A stretch of 64,000 bases of DNA from Bacillus sp. PAMC26568 (GTDB lineage: Bacteria > Bacillota > Bacilli > Bacillales > Bacillaceae), in NCBI RefSeq assembly GCF_014235785.1, contig NZ_CP060137.1, forward strand, positions 806,001 to 870,000, read 5' to 3'. The position numbers were made by a program, and so were the translations under genes. Below the pieces are notes generated by a model. That model saw only the letters and a program-made list of their open reading frames with translations, was not told the DNA's origin and did no database searches. Of this stretch, positions 1 to 8,473 are shown one piece after another; the first letter of the stretch is position 1, and every line of letters begins with the position of its first letter.

Positions 1-231
1 GATGAAGATCGGTGAAACTTGGTGGATTGGCAGGTAATTTTCGCGAAACTTCTTAATTCGGAGACCATGACTCCAATAATCTGCTCTAAAGCGGAAATTA
101 GGGCTTCAATGGTTTCTAATGAATCCCCATATTCTAACTGCCTTTGGCTATTTAATCTTAGAGAATGGTACAAACGTTTTCAATCAATCTAATTATCGAA
201 AACAGTCCTCTAATTATCTAATGCCAAAACT
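1..231. other. left-edge intergenic DNA with short phased repeats
   Basis: No convincing gene was seen. The core TCTAAT recurs at about 85, 115, 133, 188 and 209, and the ten-base word TCTAATTATC occurs twice exactly 21 nt apart (188 and 209). This resembles the phased repeat loci described elsewhere in the window, but the left edge cuts it, so the call is weak. Confidence 0.35.
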
Positions 232-270
232 AAAAAATAAAAAGCCGTCTCACAATCAGAGCCGGCTGCA
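232..270 (-). terminator. intrinsic terminator of the DUF948 gene
   Basis: Read on the minus strand, the arms AGCCGGCTC and GAGACGGCT (one mismatch) are followed by a T-rich run. It lies just after the stop of the minus-strand DUF948 gene. Confidence 0.75.
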
Positions 271-275
271 CCACG

Positions 276-611
276 TTAATATCCGCGTACCTTATGCGTA
301 AACTGACCATCTTTCTTCGATGGAAGGAATTTTTTAAATCCTTTAATCGTTTCCGGAGTTTCTATTGCAATATCTATTGTTGACTGCACAGTATGTTTTT
401 TGTATTCGACATCAGACATGATTTTTTGCTGTGTTTCCGTGAGCTTTGTTGTTTCTGTTTGGATTCCTTCTGTTTGTTTTTGGATGCGGTTTGCAGTTTC
501 CTGCAAATCCTGCAGAGCAGGTTTTGCACCCTGGAATGTTTTAAATGCTGAGACTCCTAAATATATGAGCGCACATATTACGAGTGCAATGCTGATATAG
601 ACAATAATCAT
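276..611 (-). CDS. DUF948 (YtxG-type) membrane-anchored protein
   Basis: Small protein of 111 residues. An N-terminal membrane segment (about residues 1-20, MIIVYISIALVICALIYLG) is followed by a long polar, Q/T/E-rich stretch predicted to be a coiled coil (about 28-75) and a basic tail. This architecture and length fit the DUF948 family, which includes the B. subtilis general stress protein YtxG. It is probably anchored to the membrane with the helical part in the cytoplasm. The start is supported by AAAGGAG eight bases upstream. The reaction or partner is unknown; the stress role is inferred from the family only. Confidence 0.75.
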   Translation of the reverse strand: MIIVYISIALVICALIYLGVSAFKTFQGAKPALQDLQETANRIQKQTEGIQTETTKLTETQQKIMSDVEYKKHTVQSTIDIAIETPETIKGFKKFLPSKKDGQFTHKVRGY

Positions 612-670
612 TTGAATGCTCCTTTCCTTCTACCTTGTCTCTTTTCTTTTTTACCCTTAATAGACCTTCA

Positions 671-1084
671 TTAATCGTGTAAAGATGGACGAATACTTTC
701 TTCATCCTTCAGCCAGGAGCGAATCCCGCGTCCTGCATAAGGCTCGTCTTCAAATCGGGGAATGACATGCAGGTGAGCATGAAAAATATGCTGTCCTCCT
801 GTTTCTCCTGCATTCCATCCAATCGTATAGCCGTCTGGCTGATACTGATCATCCAATAATTCCTTGACTTCTTTTAACAGACTGTATGTGGATTGCCACT
901 CTTCTTCAGATAATTCAAAAACCGTTGGCCGATGCTCCCGCGGTACGATTAACCCCGAGCCTTTCAATACTTTCTGAGGCATTTGCAAAAATAAGCAGTG
1001 TTCATTAGACAGGACCTCTCTTTGATCTCCAATCATTTCTGGATTGCAAAGGGGGCATAACTCTTCCAACTTCAACAGCTCCAT
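671..1084 (-). CDS. HIT family hydrolase
   Basis: Histidine-triad protein of about 137 residues. The catalytic motif HAHLHV is near the C-terminus, and CPLC near the N-terminus is probably half of the zinc site common in Bacillus HIT proteins. The family hydrolyses or transfers nucleoside phosphoramidates and dinucleotides; the real substrate cannot be told. An in-frame ATG at 1117 is unlikely as the start because it falls inside a plausible promoter -10 region (TTGCAC, 16 nt, TATGAT on the minus strand). I therefore used the ATG at 1084; a TTG at 1069 behind GGAG is also possible. It stands alone between DUF948 and the divergent catabolic group. Confidence 0.85.
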   Translation of the reverse strand: MELLKLEELCPLCNPEMIGDQREVLSNEHCLFLQMPQKVLKGSGLIVPREHRPTVFELSEEEWQSTYSLLKEVKELLDDQYQPDGYTIGWNAGETGGQHIFHAHLHVIPRFEDEPYAGRGIRSWLKDEESIRPSLHD

Positions 1085-1246
1085 TCTAACTGAATCTATT
1101 TTTTTCCATTTTATCATAATCAGTCAAAGTATACGTGCAATCTGTTTATGGGAAAATGAAGTATTCGTGTGAAAAACGGCAGGGAAGAGCCTGTATCATG
1201 TAGAAGAAGTGTGGTAGCATTCTTCTGAATTTGGAGGCAAGGCCAC

Positions 1247-2338
1247 ATGACATGGAAACAGACTTTTGTAAGTGAGCTGCTGAAGATTGAATACCCAATA
1301 ATTCAGGCACCAATGGCAGGAGGAATTACCACTCCTGAACTAGTAAGCGCTGTCAGTGAATTTGGCGCACTCGGATCAGTCGGTGCAGGATATTTAACGT
1401 CAGCTCAGCTTGATGAACAAATAAAAGAAATAAAAGCAAGAACAAGCAAACCGTTTAATGTTAATCTTTTCGTACCTGAGGGTAAAGTGAACTACAGTAA
1501 AGAAGATGTTCATAGGATGTCCGATGTGCTGAAAAAAATGAATATGCCATTAGAGGATTTTTCGTTTTCACATGAAGGGAATCAAATCAATTATGAGAAG
1601 CAGCTTGAGGTTATCCTGCAGAACGATGTTCCGATTTGTTCATTTACATTTGGAATTCCTTCAAAAGAAGTGATAGTAGCGCTGAAAAGAGAGAAGCGGA
1701 TCGTAATTGGCACCGCAACAACTGTGGAGGAAGCGCTTCTTTTTGAGGAATGGGGAGCAGATTTAGTCGTTGTTCAAGGAACCGAAGCAGGCGGTCATCG
1801 CGGGACGTTTAAAGGATCTGCTAAATCGGACGCGTGTATTGGAACGATGGCTCTCGTTCCACAAGCTGCAGATGCAGTCGGCATTCCAATTATTGCAGCA
1901 GGAGGAATAGCAGATGCGAGGGGAATTGCTGCAGCATTGATTTTAGGTGCAGAAGGCGTTCAGCTTGGAACTGTTTTTATTCCTTGTTTAGAAAGCGGTG
2001 CTGCAGCTGCTTATAAATCGACAATAATAAACAGCAATGAAAGCGACACCATACTGACAAAAGCATTTTCTGGGAAATATGCCCGGGGGATAACAAATGA
2101 GTTTATTCAAAACATGAAACCATATGAAAACCTTCTTTTGCCGTATCCGGTGCAAAATGAAATCACGAAACCACTGCGAAGTCAGGCCGCGAAAGAACAT
2201 AACAGGGACAACATGTCTTTATGGGCAGGGCAAGGCTTAAGAATGATTAATGATTCGCTTTCTGCAAAGGAACTCTTATCAAAATTGATTTTACAAGTAA
2301 ACTCAGTAACAGAATCAAGCTTGAAGGAGAGGCTGTGA
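1247..2338 (+). CDS. nitronate monooxygenase (2-nitropropane dioxygenase family)
   Basis: FMN-dependent TIM-barrel enzyme of 363 residues, the usual length for the family. Visible landmarks are the N-terminal PIIQAPMAGG, the central GTEAGGHRGTF that carries the catalytic histidine, and AAGGIADARGIAAAL for phosphate binding. The family oxidises alkyl nitronates such as propionate 3-nitronate to nitrite and a carbonyl product in the cytoplasm. TTGGAGG supports the ATG. The gene ends 6 nt before kynU, so it is probably the first gene of a three-gene operon with kynU and kynB. That pairing is unusual, because kynA is the expected partner. Confidence 0.9.
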   Translation: MTWKQTFVSELLKIEYPIIQAPMAGGITTPELVSAVSEFGALGSVGAGYLTSAQLDEQIKEIKARTSKPFNVNLFVPEGKVNYSKEDVHRMSDVLKKMNMPLEDFSFSHEGNQINYEKQLEVILQNDVPICSFTFGIPSKEVIVALKREKRIVIGTATTVEEALLFEEWGADLVVVQGTEAGGHRGTFKGSAKSDACIGTMALVPQAADAVGIPIIAAGGIADARGIAAALILGAEGVQLGTVFIPCLESGAAAAYKSTIINSNESDTILTKAFSGKYARGITNEFIQNMKPYENLLLPYPVQNEITKPLRSQAAKEHNRDNMSLWAGQGLRMINDSLSAKELLSKLILQVNSVTESSLKERL

Positions 2339-2344
2339 ATAATA

Positions 2345-3610
2345 ATGGATCTCAAAAAAGCAGCTGCACTCGATGAAAAAGATGAGCTGGCAGCATTCCG
2401 CAGTGAATTTTATCTGAAAAAAGATACGATCTATTTAGATGGCAATTCACTCGGATTGCTTTCTAAAAGAGCAGAAGCAGCGTTGCTGACTATACTTGAT
2501 GCCTGGAAGGAATTTGGAATTGATGGCTGGACACAAGGTGAGAATCCCTGGTATTACTTATCTGAAACTCTCGGGGCTCAGTCAGCATTTCTAATAGGGG
2601 CAAAGCCTGAAGAAGTCGTCGTAACCGGATCAACGACAGTCAATCTGCATCAGCTCGTTTCAAGTTTTTTTCATCCAAAAAAAAACAGAACGAAGATTCT
2701 TGCTGATGAGCTGAACTTTCCATCGGATATTTACGCGCTGCAAAGCCAGCTATCTTTAAAAGGACTTGATCCTGACGTGCATTTAGTTAAAGCGAAAAGC
2801 ACGAACGGGCATACACTTGAAGAAGATGAAATCATCGGTTGTATGACAGAAGAAATTGCATTAGTTGTTTTACCGACTGTTCTATATAGAAGCGGTCAGC
2901 TTTTAGATATAGAAAAGCTCACGAAAGCGGCTCATGAACGGGGGATCCTAATCGGATTTGATGGTTGTCATTCTGTAGGAGCCGTTCCTCATGAGTTTCA
3001 CAGCTGGGGAGTGGATTTTGCTTACTGGTGCAATTACAAGTATTTGAATGGCGGTCCAGGTGCATCTGCAGGCTTGTTCGTCCATGAAAAGCATTTAGGG
3101 AAATTACCTGGACTAAGCGGATGGTTTGGTTCAAACAAAGAATCGCAATTTGATATGCAACATGTTTTTACACCGGCAGACTCTGCAGGGGCATATCAAA
3201 TTGGAACGCCTCATATTTTCAGTTCGGCGCCTTTGGCTGCCTCTCTTCAAATTTTTAAAGAGGCAAGCCTTTTATCCATTCGCAAAAAGTCGTTGAACAT
3301 GACTCGAATTATGATGGATTTAATTGACTCAGAACTTTCAGGCTTCGCATTCAGTATCGTAAATCCACCTGAGGATAACAGAAGGGGAGGACACGTTGCC
3401 CTTTTGCATCCTGAAGCAGCACGGATCTGCAAGGCACTCAAGCAAGCAGGTGTTGTTCCTGATTACCGATTGCCCAATATTATCAGGCTTGCACCTGTTG
3501 CGCTATATACGTCATATGAAGAAATTTGGAGAACCATCCAAATTCTTAAAGACATTATGCGGGAAAAAAGATATGAACAATATGATAACAAGCGTGAGGT
3601 GATAGCGTAA
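2345..3610 (+). CDS. kynU: kynureninase
   Basis: PLP-dependent enzyme of 421 residues that cleaves kynurenine (and 3-hydroxykynurenine) to anthranilate and alanine. It opens with the family hallmark [11 protein letters not shown]. The PLP lysine sits in [11 protein letters not shown] (K232), and the DGCHSVG region supplies the aspartate that contacts the pyridine nitrogen. Length is typical. The stop codon overlaps the kynB start (TAATG), so translation is coupled. Tryptophan 2,3-dioxygenase (kynA) is not next to it, so the pathway must start from kynurenine made or imported elsewhere. Confidence 0.95.
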   Translation: MDLKKAAALDEKDELAAFRSEFYLKKDTIYLDGNSLGLLSKRAEAALLTILDAWKEFGIDGWTQGENPWYYLSETLGAQSAFLIGAKPEEVVVTGSTTVNLHQLVSSFFHPKKNRTKILADELNFPSDIYALQSQLSLKGLDPDVHLVKAKSTNGHTLEEDEIIGCMTEEIALVVLPTVLYRSGQLLDIEKLTKAAHERGILIGFDGCHSVGAVPHEFHSWGVDFAYWCNYKYLNGGPGASAGLFVHEKHLGKLPGLSGWFGSNKESQFDMQHVFTPADSAGAYQIGTPHIFSSAPLAASLQIFKEASLLSIRKKSLNMTRIMMDLIDSELSGFAFSIVNPPEDNRRGGHVALLHPEAARICKALKQAGVVPDYRLPNIIRLAPVALYTSYEEIWRTIQILKDIMREKRYEQYDNKREVIA

Positions 3611-4227
3611 TGATAATTGATATTTCAAGACCACTTTCAAATCAAACGCCAACATGGCCGGGTGATACACCATTTGATTTTGAACTGACATGGACGAAAG
3701 AAGCAAGCGGGTCTGTTAATGTAGGTAAACTTGAAATGAGCACACATACAGGAACACATATCGATGCACCTTTTCACTTTGATACTGAAGGGAAAAAAAT
3801 TCATGAGCTCGATCTTGCTCTCTATTGCGGAAAGGCTAAAGTGATTCATCTTGCGAATACAGAAATAATAACTGCACATGAGCTGAGAAAATTTGATCTC
3901 TCAGGTACGGAAAGACTGTTAATACGAACAGATTCCTGGGAGGATTCGATGAGATTTCCTGAGAAGATATCCTATTTCCATCCTGATGCAGCGGCTTATA
4001 TGGGTGAGCTCGGCATCAAGCTGATTGGGGTTGACGTTCCTTCTGTTGATTTTATTAAAAGCAGAGAGCTCCCTGCCCATCATTCATTTTTAGAGCATTC
4101 GATCTCAATCTTAGAAGGCTTGAATCTTAGTGAAACAGAGCAGGGAGACTATGAATTAATTGCCTTGCCGCTTCCGATTGTCGGGGGTGACGGAAGTCCG
4201 GTCAGAGCCATTTTAAGAACTTCCTGA
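3610..4227 (+). CDS. kynB: kynurenine formamidase (arylformamidase)
   Basis: Metal-dependent cyclase-fold hydrolase of 205 residues that converts N-formylkynurenine to kynurenine and formate. The metal-binding motif HTGTHIDAPFH is at residues 46-56 (H46, H50, D52), and the N-terminal TPTWPGDTPF loop typical of bacterial KynB is present. It overlaps kynU by one base and follows TGAGGTGA, so it is the third gene of the nitronate monooxygenase-kynU-kynB operon. KynB acts one step before KynU. Confidence 0.93.
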   Translation: MIIDISRPLSNQTPTWPGDTPFDFELTWTKEASGSVNVGKLEMSTHTGTHIDAPFHFDTEGKKIHELDLALYCGKAKVIHLANTEIITAHELRKFDLSGTERLLIRTDSWEDSMRFPEKISYFHPDAAAYMGELGIKLIGVDVPSVDFIKSRELPAHHSFLEHSISILEGLNLSETEQGDYELIALPLPIVGGDGSPVRAILRTS

Positions 4228-4317
4228 GTAAAAGGCTGATCTAGATGCTCCATTCATAACCAATTGTTTCTTTTCTTTAGAGCGTTGGACATGTATTCTT
4301 TTAGAAGGTGATGAGAA

Positions 4318-4578
4318 ATGAAAATCATTCATTATTCTTATAAAAAGCACGGCAAAATTGAGTTCTGGTTTGAGCAGTGGCCAAATTCTCCTGTCGTTTT
4401 CACTCACATCAAAGAATACTATTTTATAAGATTTGTTAAGTGGAATGAACTCGATCCGCTTGTAACGAAAGATGATCTTGGCAAGATGGAGCTGATTGTC
4501 AATCAATATCTTGGACGTGAAGAATACTACTTGCAGCGAAAATATTTTGAACAGGATCGAGTGAAGCTGCCTAAATGA
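4318..4578 (+). CDS. small hypothetical protein
   Basis: Protein of 86 residues with a clear start (AAGGTGATG seven bases before the ATG). It is rich in aromatic and charged residues (W, Y, F, K, E) with no membrane segment or signal peptide, so it is probably a small cytoplasmic protein. I do not recognise the family. It sits 90 nt after kynB and ends inside a terminator hairpin, so it may be its own unit or the tail of the kyn transcript. Confidence 0.7.
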   Translation: MKIIHYSYKKHGKIEFWFEQWPNSPVVFTHIKEYYFIRFVKWNELDPLVTKDDLGKMELIVNQYLGREEYYLQRKYFEQDRVKLPK

Positions 4579-4592
4579 CGGCAGCTTTTTAA
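4561..4592. terminator. shared terminator between the small gene and tgl
   Basis: Stem AAGCTGCC/GGCAGCTT around the stop codon of the 86-residue gene, followed by T5. It sits between convergent genes and can serve both strands. Confidence 0.8.
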
Positions 4593-5413
4593 TTTAAATA
4601 AATAGTTGTTCCAATCTTTGAAATAATTTTCCGGTCATCTGAAATGGAGAACATTCCTATGTTTTCACGATTTCTTTTTCTAAAAGGATATAAATACCGA
4701 TAATCAATCCTCGATACTTGTGAAAGCAGATAGGCAGTTTGAACGGCATCCTTTTTTCGGTACTTATTAAGAGATTCAATGATTCCCTCAGAATCTTTAA
4801 TTCCAATCCCGTGACCGTAATATAAATCATAGCCCATATCTATTGTATTTTCCCCGCGCCATTGTGGTTTTTCAGGATCGAAATCAGGGTTTTTAAAATA
4901 GAGACAGTCACCAGGCAAAAAATCATTCCCTCGTCTTGTAAAAACGCCAAGGTCGTCATCATAATGCCAGTCATACAAAATCATTCCGCTGAATAATCGA
5001 TTAAAATGGTTTTCCTCGATCATTTCGAGCACAGCCCTGTAAAATACAATGACAATGGCAGTGGCACATTCGAATGCATAAAGCTTACCATTCTTAAAAA
5101 TATCTTTGATTCCCTCTGATGGAGGAACTCCCGGTTTTATGACAAAAGCACCCTGACTTGTCAGATTCCAAAGCTCCTCATTGCAGCGTGAATATTCAAA
5201 AACAGTGAATTTCACACCGCTTTTGTAAAGAGCAGATGCAGCTTTGACAATCTCCACTCTTAAATCCAATTCAAATTTAAGCTGATTAAAATGATCGTAG
5301 GAATAGACTTCTTCATATTTAACCATCAAATCCAGCATTTCTTTTTGTTCACTTGTCAAAATAGAAGTATTTAATATATTTTCATTTTGAAACGAGTTTT
5401 GAATTTTAATCAT
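4589..5413 (-). CDS. tgl: protein-glutamine gamma-glutamyltransferase (spore coat transglutaminase)
   Basis: Enzyme of 274 residues that cross-links spore coat proteins by epsilon-(gamma-glutamyl)lysine bonds. The active-site cysteine is C116 within AFECATAIVI, preceded by E115, exactly as in B. subtilis Tgl. E188 (WRGEN) and H201 (YYGHGIGI) match the other catalytic residues, shifted by one. The C-terminus runs about 30 residues past the B. subtilis protein with a basic, disordered-looking tail (RKRNREN). A strong AAAGGAGGCG supports the start. Expression in the mother cell during sporulation is expected from the family; I did not identify a sigma-K promoter with confidence. Confidence 0.95.
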   Translation of the reverse strand: MIKIQNSFQNENILNTSILTSEQKEMLDLMVKYEEVYSYDHFNQLKFELDLRVEIVKAASALYKSGVKFTVFEYSRCNEELWNLTSQGAFVIKPGVPPSEGIKDIFKNGKLYAFECATAIVIVFYRAVLEMIEENHFNRLFSGMILYDWHYDDDLGVFTRRGNDFLPGDCLYFKNPDFDPEKPQWRGENTIDMGYDLYYGHGIGIKDSEGIIESLNKYRKKDAVQTAYLLSQVSRIDYRYLYPFRKRNRENIGMFSISDDRKIISKIGTTIYLN

Positions 5414-5548
5414 TTTGCAGCGCCTCCTTTGAAGCTGATTTAATAATTTATGAGAAAGATTGGCGAGGTGGAACTTCTGAAGAACAATCTATTAGGATGA
5501 ATATTCACAGATTCAAGAACGTAAGATGAAGCAGGAGGTCTTCGTTGG

Positions 5549-5587
5549 TTATTCCTACTTGACGCATTGGAATAATTGAATTATAGT
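5549..5587 (+). promoter_or_regulatory. tcyP promoter with an overlapping dyad
   Basis: TTGACG (5559-5564), 17-nt spacer, TATAGT (5582-5587). A dyad TTATTCC (5549-5555) / GGAATAA (5569-5575) straddles the -35 box. In B. subtilis tcyP is repressed by CymR, whose sites contain GGAAT-type half sites, so this may be a CymR operator. That last step is inference. Confidence 0.65.
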
Positions 5588-5625
5588 TTTTCAAGTATTA
5601 TAGGAAAATGTTAGGGGGAAAAAGA

Positions 5626-7017
5626 ATGTCATCTTTATTAATTATTGTAAATATTGCCGTGCTTCTTGGTCTTATATTCTTGCTTTTTTATATGCAGAAA
5701 AAACACATGTCGTTTTCAAAGCGTGTATTCGCTGCACTTGGACTCGGGATTGTTCTCGGATTTGCCTTCCAATTTATTTATGGTCCGGAGAATGAGGTTC
5801 TGATTGAATCCATTGGATGGTTCAATATCGTCGGAAGCGGATATGTTAAACTGCTTCAAATGATCGTCATGCCGCTTGTTTTCATTTCGATTCTTGCTGC
5901 ATTTACAAAGATGAAATTATCAAACAATATAGGGAAAATCAGTATCCTTATCTTAGGTATACTTGTTGGAACAACTGCTATTTCGGCTGCAATTGGAATC
6001 GGTACTTCTCTGGGATTTAACTTAGAGGCCGTTCAAATTGAGCAAGGTGATGCAGAAACGGCAAGAGGGGAAGAGCTTGATGCAACATACACAGACATTC
6101 AGGATCAGACGTTTCCGCAAAAAATCCTCGAATTGCTTCCTGGAAATCCATTTCTTGACTTCACTGGTGCCCGTCCGACTTCAACAATTGCTGTTGTCAT
6201 TTTTGCCGCGATTTTAGGATTGGCATTTTTAGGTGTTAAAAGAAAAGAGCCGGAACATGCAGAGCTCTTTGCAAGAATTGTGGATGCATTCTATGCCGTT
6301 ATTATGCGAGTCGTCACGTTAATTTTACGACTGACTCCATATGGGGTCCTTGCCATCATGACAAAAACGGTTGCATCAAGTGACATTGATTCCATTTTAA
6401 AACTCGGTAAATTTGTACTCGCTTCTTATGCAGCATTGCTTCTTATGTTCATTATTCATTTGCTTTTGCTGACACTCGCAGGACTCAATCCGATTACGTA
6501 TGTCAGAAAGGTTTTCCCAGTTTTAACGTTTGCTTTTACTTCACGGACCAGCGCAGGTACTTTGCCGCTAAACATTAGTACGCAAACGAAAAAGCTTGGA
6601 GTGCCAGAAGGAATCGCGAATTTTGCAGGATCTTTTGGTCTTACAATTGGCCAAAATGGCTGTGCAGGCATCTATCCGGCAATGCTTGCTGTCATGATTG
6701 CGCCGACTGTGGGGATTGATCCGTTAGATCCTTCTTTCATCTTTACTCTAATCGCTGTTGTTGCCATTAGTTCATTTGGTGTTGCAGGTGTTGGGGGAGG
6801 AGCGACATTTGCTGCCATCCTTGTCTTATCAACGATGAACATGCCGATTGCACTAGCAGGTTTGCTTATTTCAGTAGAGCCGCTAATTGATATGGGCCGT
6901 ACGGCACTTAACGTAAGCGGCAGTATGACAGCTGGTGTTTTAACTGGAAAAATGACAAAAGAGTTAGATTCACAAACGTATAATAGCGACACTTCACAAG
7001 TAGAACTTGAAGCATAA
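5626..7017 (+). CDS. tcyP: L-cystine:proton/sodium symporter TcyP
   Basis: Dicarboxylate/amino acid:cation symporter family membrane protein of 463 residues that closely follows B. subtilis TcyP, the high-capacity cystine uptake system. Seen are the hairpin-loop signatures TFAFTSRTSAGTLPLNI and GQNGCAGIYPAML, VGGGATFAAILV, and TALNVSGSMTAGV. There are at least eight hydrophobic segments. AGGGGGAAAAAGA directly precedes the ATG at 5626, so an in-frame ATG at 5608 is rejected. The gene is monocistronic, with its own promoter and terminator. Confidence 0.95.
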   Translation: MSSLLIIVNIAVLLGLIFLLFYMQKKHMSFSKRVFAALGLGIVLGFAFQFIYGPENEVLIESIGWFNIVGSGYVKLLQMIVMPLVFISILAAFTKMKLSNNIGKISILILGILVGTTAISAAIGIGTSLGFNLEAVQIEQGDAETARGEELDATYTDIQDQTFPQKILELLPGNPFLDFTGARPTSTIAVVIFAAILGLAFLGVKRKEPEHAELFARIVDAFYAVIMRVVTLILRLTPYGVLAIMTKTVASSDIDSILKLGKFVLASYAALLLMFIIHLLLLTLAGLNPITYVRKVFPVLTFAFTSRTSAGTLPLNISTQTKKLGVPEGIANFAGSFGLTIGQNGCAGIYPAMLAVMIAPTVGIDPLDPSFIFTLIAVVAISSFGVAGVGGGATFAAILVLSTMNMPIALAGLLISVEPLIDMGRTALNVSGSMTAGVLTGKMTKELDSQTYNSDTSQVELEA

Positions 7018-7021
7018 AATA

Positions 7022-7064
7022 AAAAGCAGTTAGTACTGGAAATTACCAGTCTAACTGCTTTTAT
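7022..7064. terminator. bidirectional terminator between tcyP and the next gene
   Basis: Long stem AAAAGCAGTTAG/CTAACTGCTTTT with an inner TACTGG/CCAGT extension. It is flanked by A-rich and T-rich runs between convergent genes. Confidence 0.88.
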
Positions 7065-7070
7065 TTTTCC

Positions 7071-7535
7071 TTATCTTACAAATCCAATAGAAATGGCAAA
7101 GTTACTTTTAAGAATTTTTTCGATTTCTTTATAAAAATCATCATGACATTCAATTACAATGATAACTTCTGTTTCTTTTTGCTTCTTTTTTTGATCAAAT
7201 TTTTTCTTTTTTATAACTTTATAATAGAGAAAATTGATAAGAAATCCAAGCAGCAGTCCGCCTCCGGCCCCTATTAATCCCCAATAAACAGGACCCCAGT
7301 TTAAACGAAATCCAATACTTACGCCAATGACCGCAAATGCTGTCGCGAGCGCGGCGCCAGTATCAAATAAGCTGACTCCATCTGAGTGATGAATGGAGTC
7401 CATCAGCTTCATAGAATCACTCGTCTTTTGCAAAGAGACAGCCAATATTTTCTCTTTTGAAATCCCTTCTTGTACTAATTGAGAAATGGCCATCTCAAGG
7501 TAACTGGAATGATCAAACGCAGCAAATACTTGCAA
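7071..7535 (-). CDS. small membrane protein with glycine-zipper-like segment
   Basis: Protein of 154 residues starting at TTG behind GAGGCG. A soluble N-terminal part (about 1-50, FAAFDHSSYLEMAISQLVQ) is followed by two membrane segments (about 60-80 and 83-105; the second contains GAGGGLLLGFL), a very lysine-rich stretch (KKKKFDQKKKQK) and a short beta-rich tail. The N-terminus resembles the GSP17M-like fold used by some Bacillus stress proteins, but the match is only by eye. Function unknown. It is followed on the same strand by nothing but the tcyP terminator. Confidence 0.65.
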   Translation of the reverse strand: MQVFAAFDHSSYLEMAISQLVQEGISKEKILAVSLQKTSDSMKLMDSIHHSDGVSLFDTGAALATAFAVIGVSIGFRLNWGPVYWGLIGAGGGLLLGFLINFLYYKVIKKKKFDQKKKQKETEVIIVIECHDDFYKEIEKILKSNFAISIGFVR

Positions 7536-7548
7536 TGGAAATCGCCTC

Positions 7549-8328
7549 TCAAACTCTGCCTGGAAATTTTACTCGGTAGTGCTGATAATTTTTCATAAGA
7601 AAATTGCGCTGATCATCTATGAAAAGCTTGTTATTTTCTACTGTATTAATATAAGCATCATAAACGGCAAAACCATAAACGGAAGGTACAAACATCAGCC
7701 ATTCTGGGTTTATTATATCTGTAGCATTTTGAATTTGTCCCAAAAACAAAAAATGAACAGCGAGCAAGCACTTTGAATAATAAACAAAGACAACTGTCCA
7801 GATTAGAGCAAAAAATCCGGTAATGAGCCGATGATTGTAAAGCTGACCTGTTCCAGGCATCAAAAAAGACCATATGACTGCCATCTGAGGGCTTCTTTTA
7901 TCCAAATAATTGATTTCCATAAATCCAATTGAAAATGTATTAATTGGAGCGTTTTCTCTTTCTGCTAAGAGGAAGACCCGATTAGAATCAATTGTCGTAC
8001 GGTAGCTGTCCCAAATCGCGAATATGTATACAGGTATATACAATAGGATCCAACGGTAATCCAATGCGTCCCGAGCCTTATCAATCTCTCCGCAAAAAGA
8101 ATAGACCATCGCGATGTTCAGATGAGACTGCATATTGATGAACACTTCCCAAGTAAACAATAGAAGGCCTCTTAAATATTTGGATAGCAGCAAGTGGCCA
8201 AATCCGGGAAAGGCTGTAGACCACCATGCAATAATATAGGGGTTTCTTAAATGAAATTGTGTTGTTCCAAACATGTTCAAATGAGCTTTATACCGTCTGT
8301 ATTGATTTGTGCCCGAGTAGTTATCCAT
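7549..8328 (-). CDS. polytopic membrane protein, function unknown
   Basis: Protein of about 259 residues from the ATG at 8328. In-frame codons up to 8472 exist but carry no ribosome site, whereas GCAGGAT lies before 8328. There are two homologous-looking halves: each has a motif of the type FPGFGHLL or MPGTGQLY followed by a hydrophobic pair and a DS(Y)R/DAY motif (AIWDSYRTTIDSN, AVYDAYINTVENN). It therefore looks like an internal duplication of a two-helix TM2-like unit. It is divergent from bmrA with 145 nt between them. No known enzyme motif. Confidence 0.7.
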   Translation of the reverse strand: MDNYSGTNQYRRYKAHLNMFGTTQFHLRNPYIIAWWSTAFPGFGHLLLSKYLRGLLLFTWEVFINMQSHLNIAMVYSFCGEIDKARDALDYRWILLYIPVYIFAIWDSYRTTIDSNRVFLLAERENAPINTFSIGFMEINYLDKRSPQMAVIWSFLMPGTGQLYNHRLITGFFALIWTVVFVYYSKCLLAVHFLFLGQIQNATDIINPEWLMFVPSVYGFAVYDAYINTVENNKLFIDDQRNFLMKNYQHYRVKFPGRV

Positions 8329-8473
8329 TTGGTATCCTGCAGCTTTCTTTGTTCTGATCGATATAAAACATATTATTTCCTTTTTTATGGAAAAAATGCA
8401 ATGGTTTATATTTAATAATTTGTAAAGAAGATTGTATAATGTAGATAGTAAGTAAGATAGGGGCCAAAACAAG

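Noticed and set aside
1085..1117. ATG at 1117 as start of the HIT gene
   Set aside because: It falls inside a probable promoter -10 box, so it is unlikely to be transcribed.
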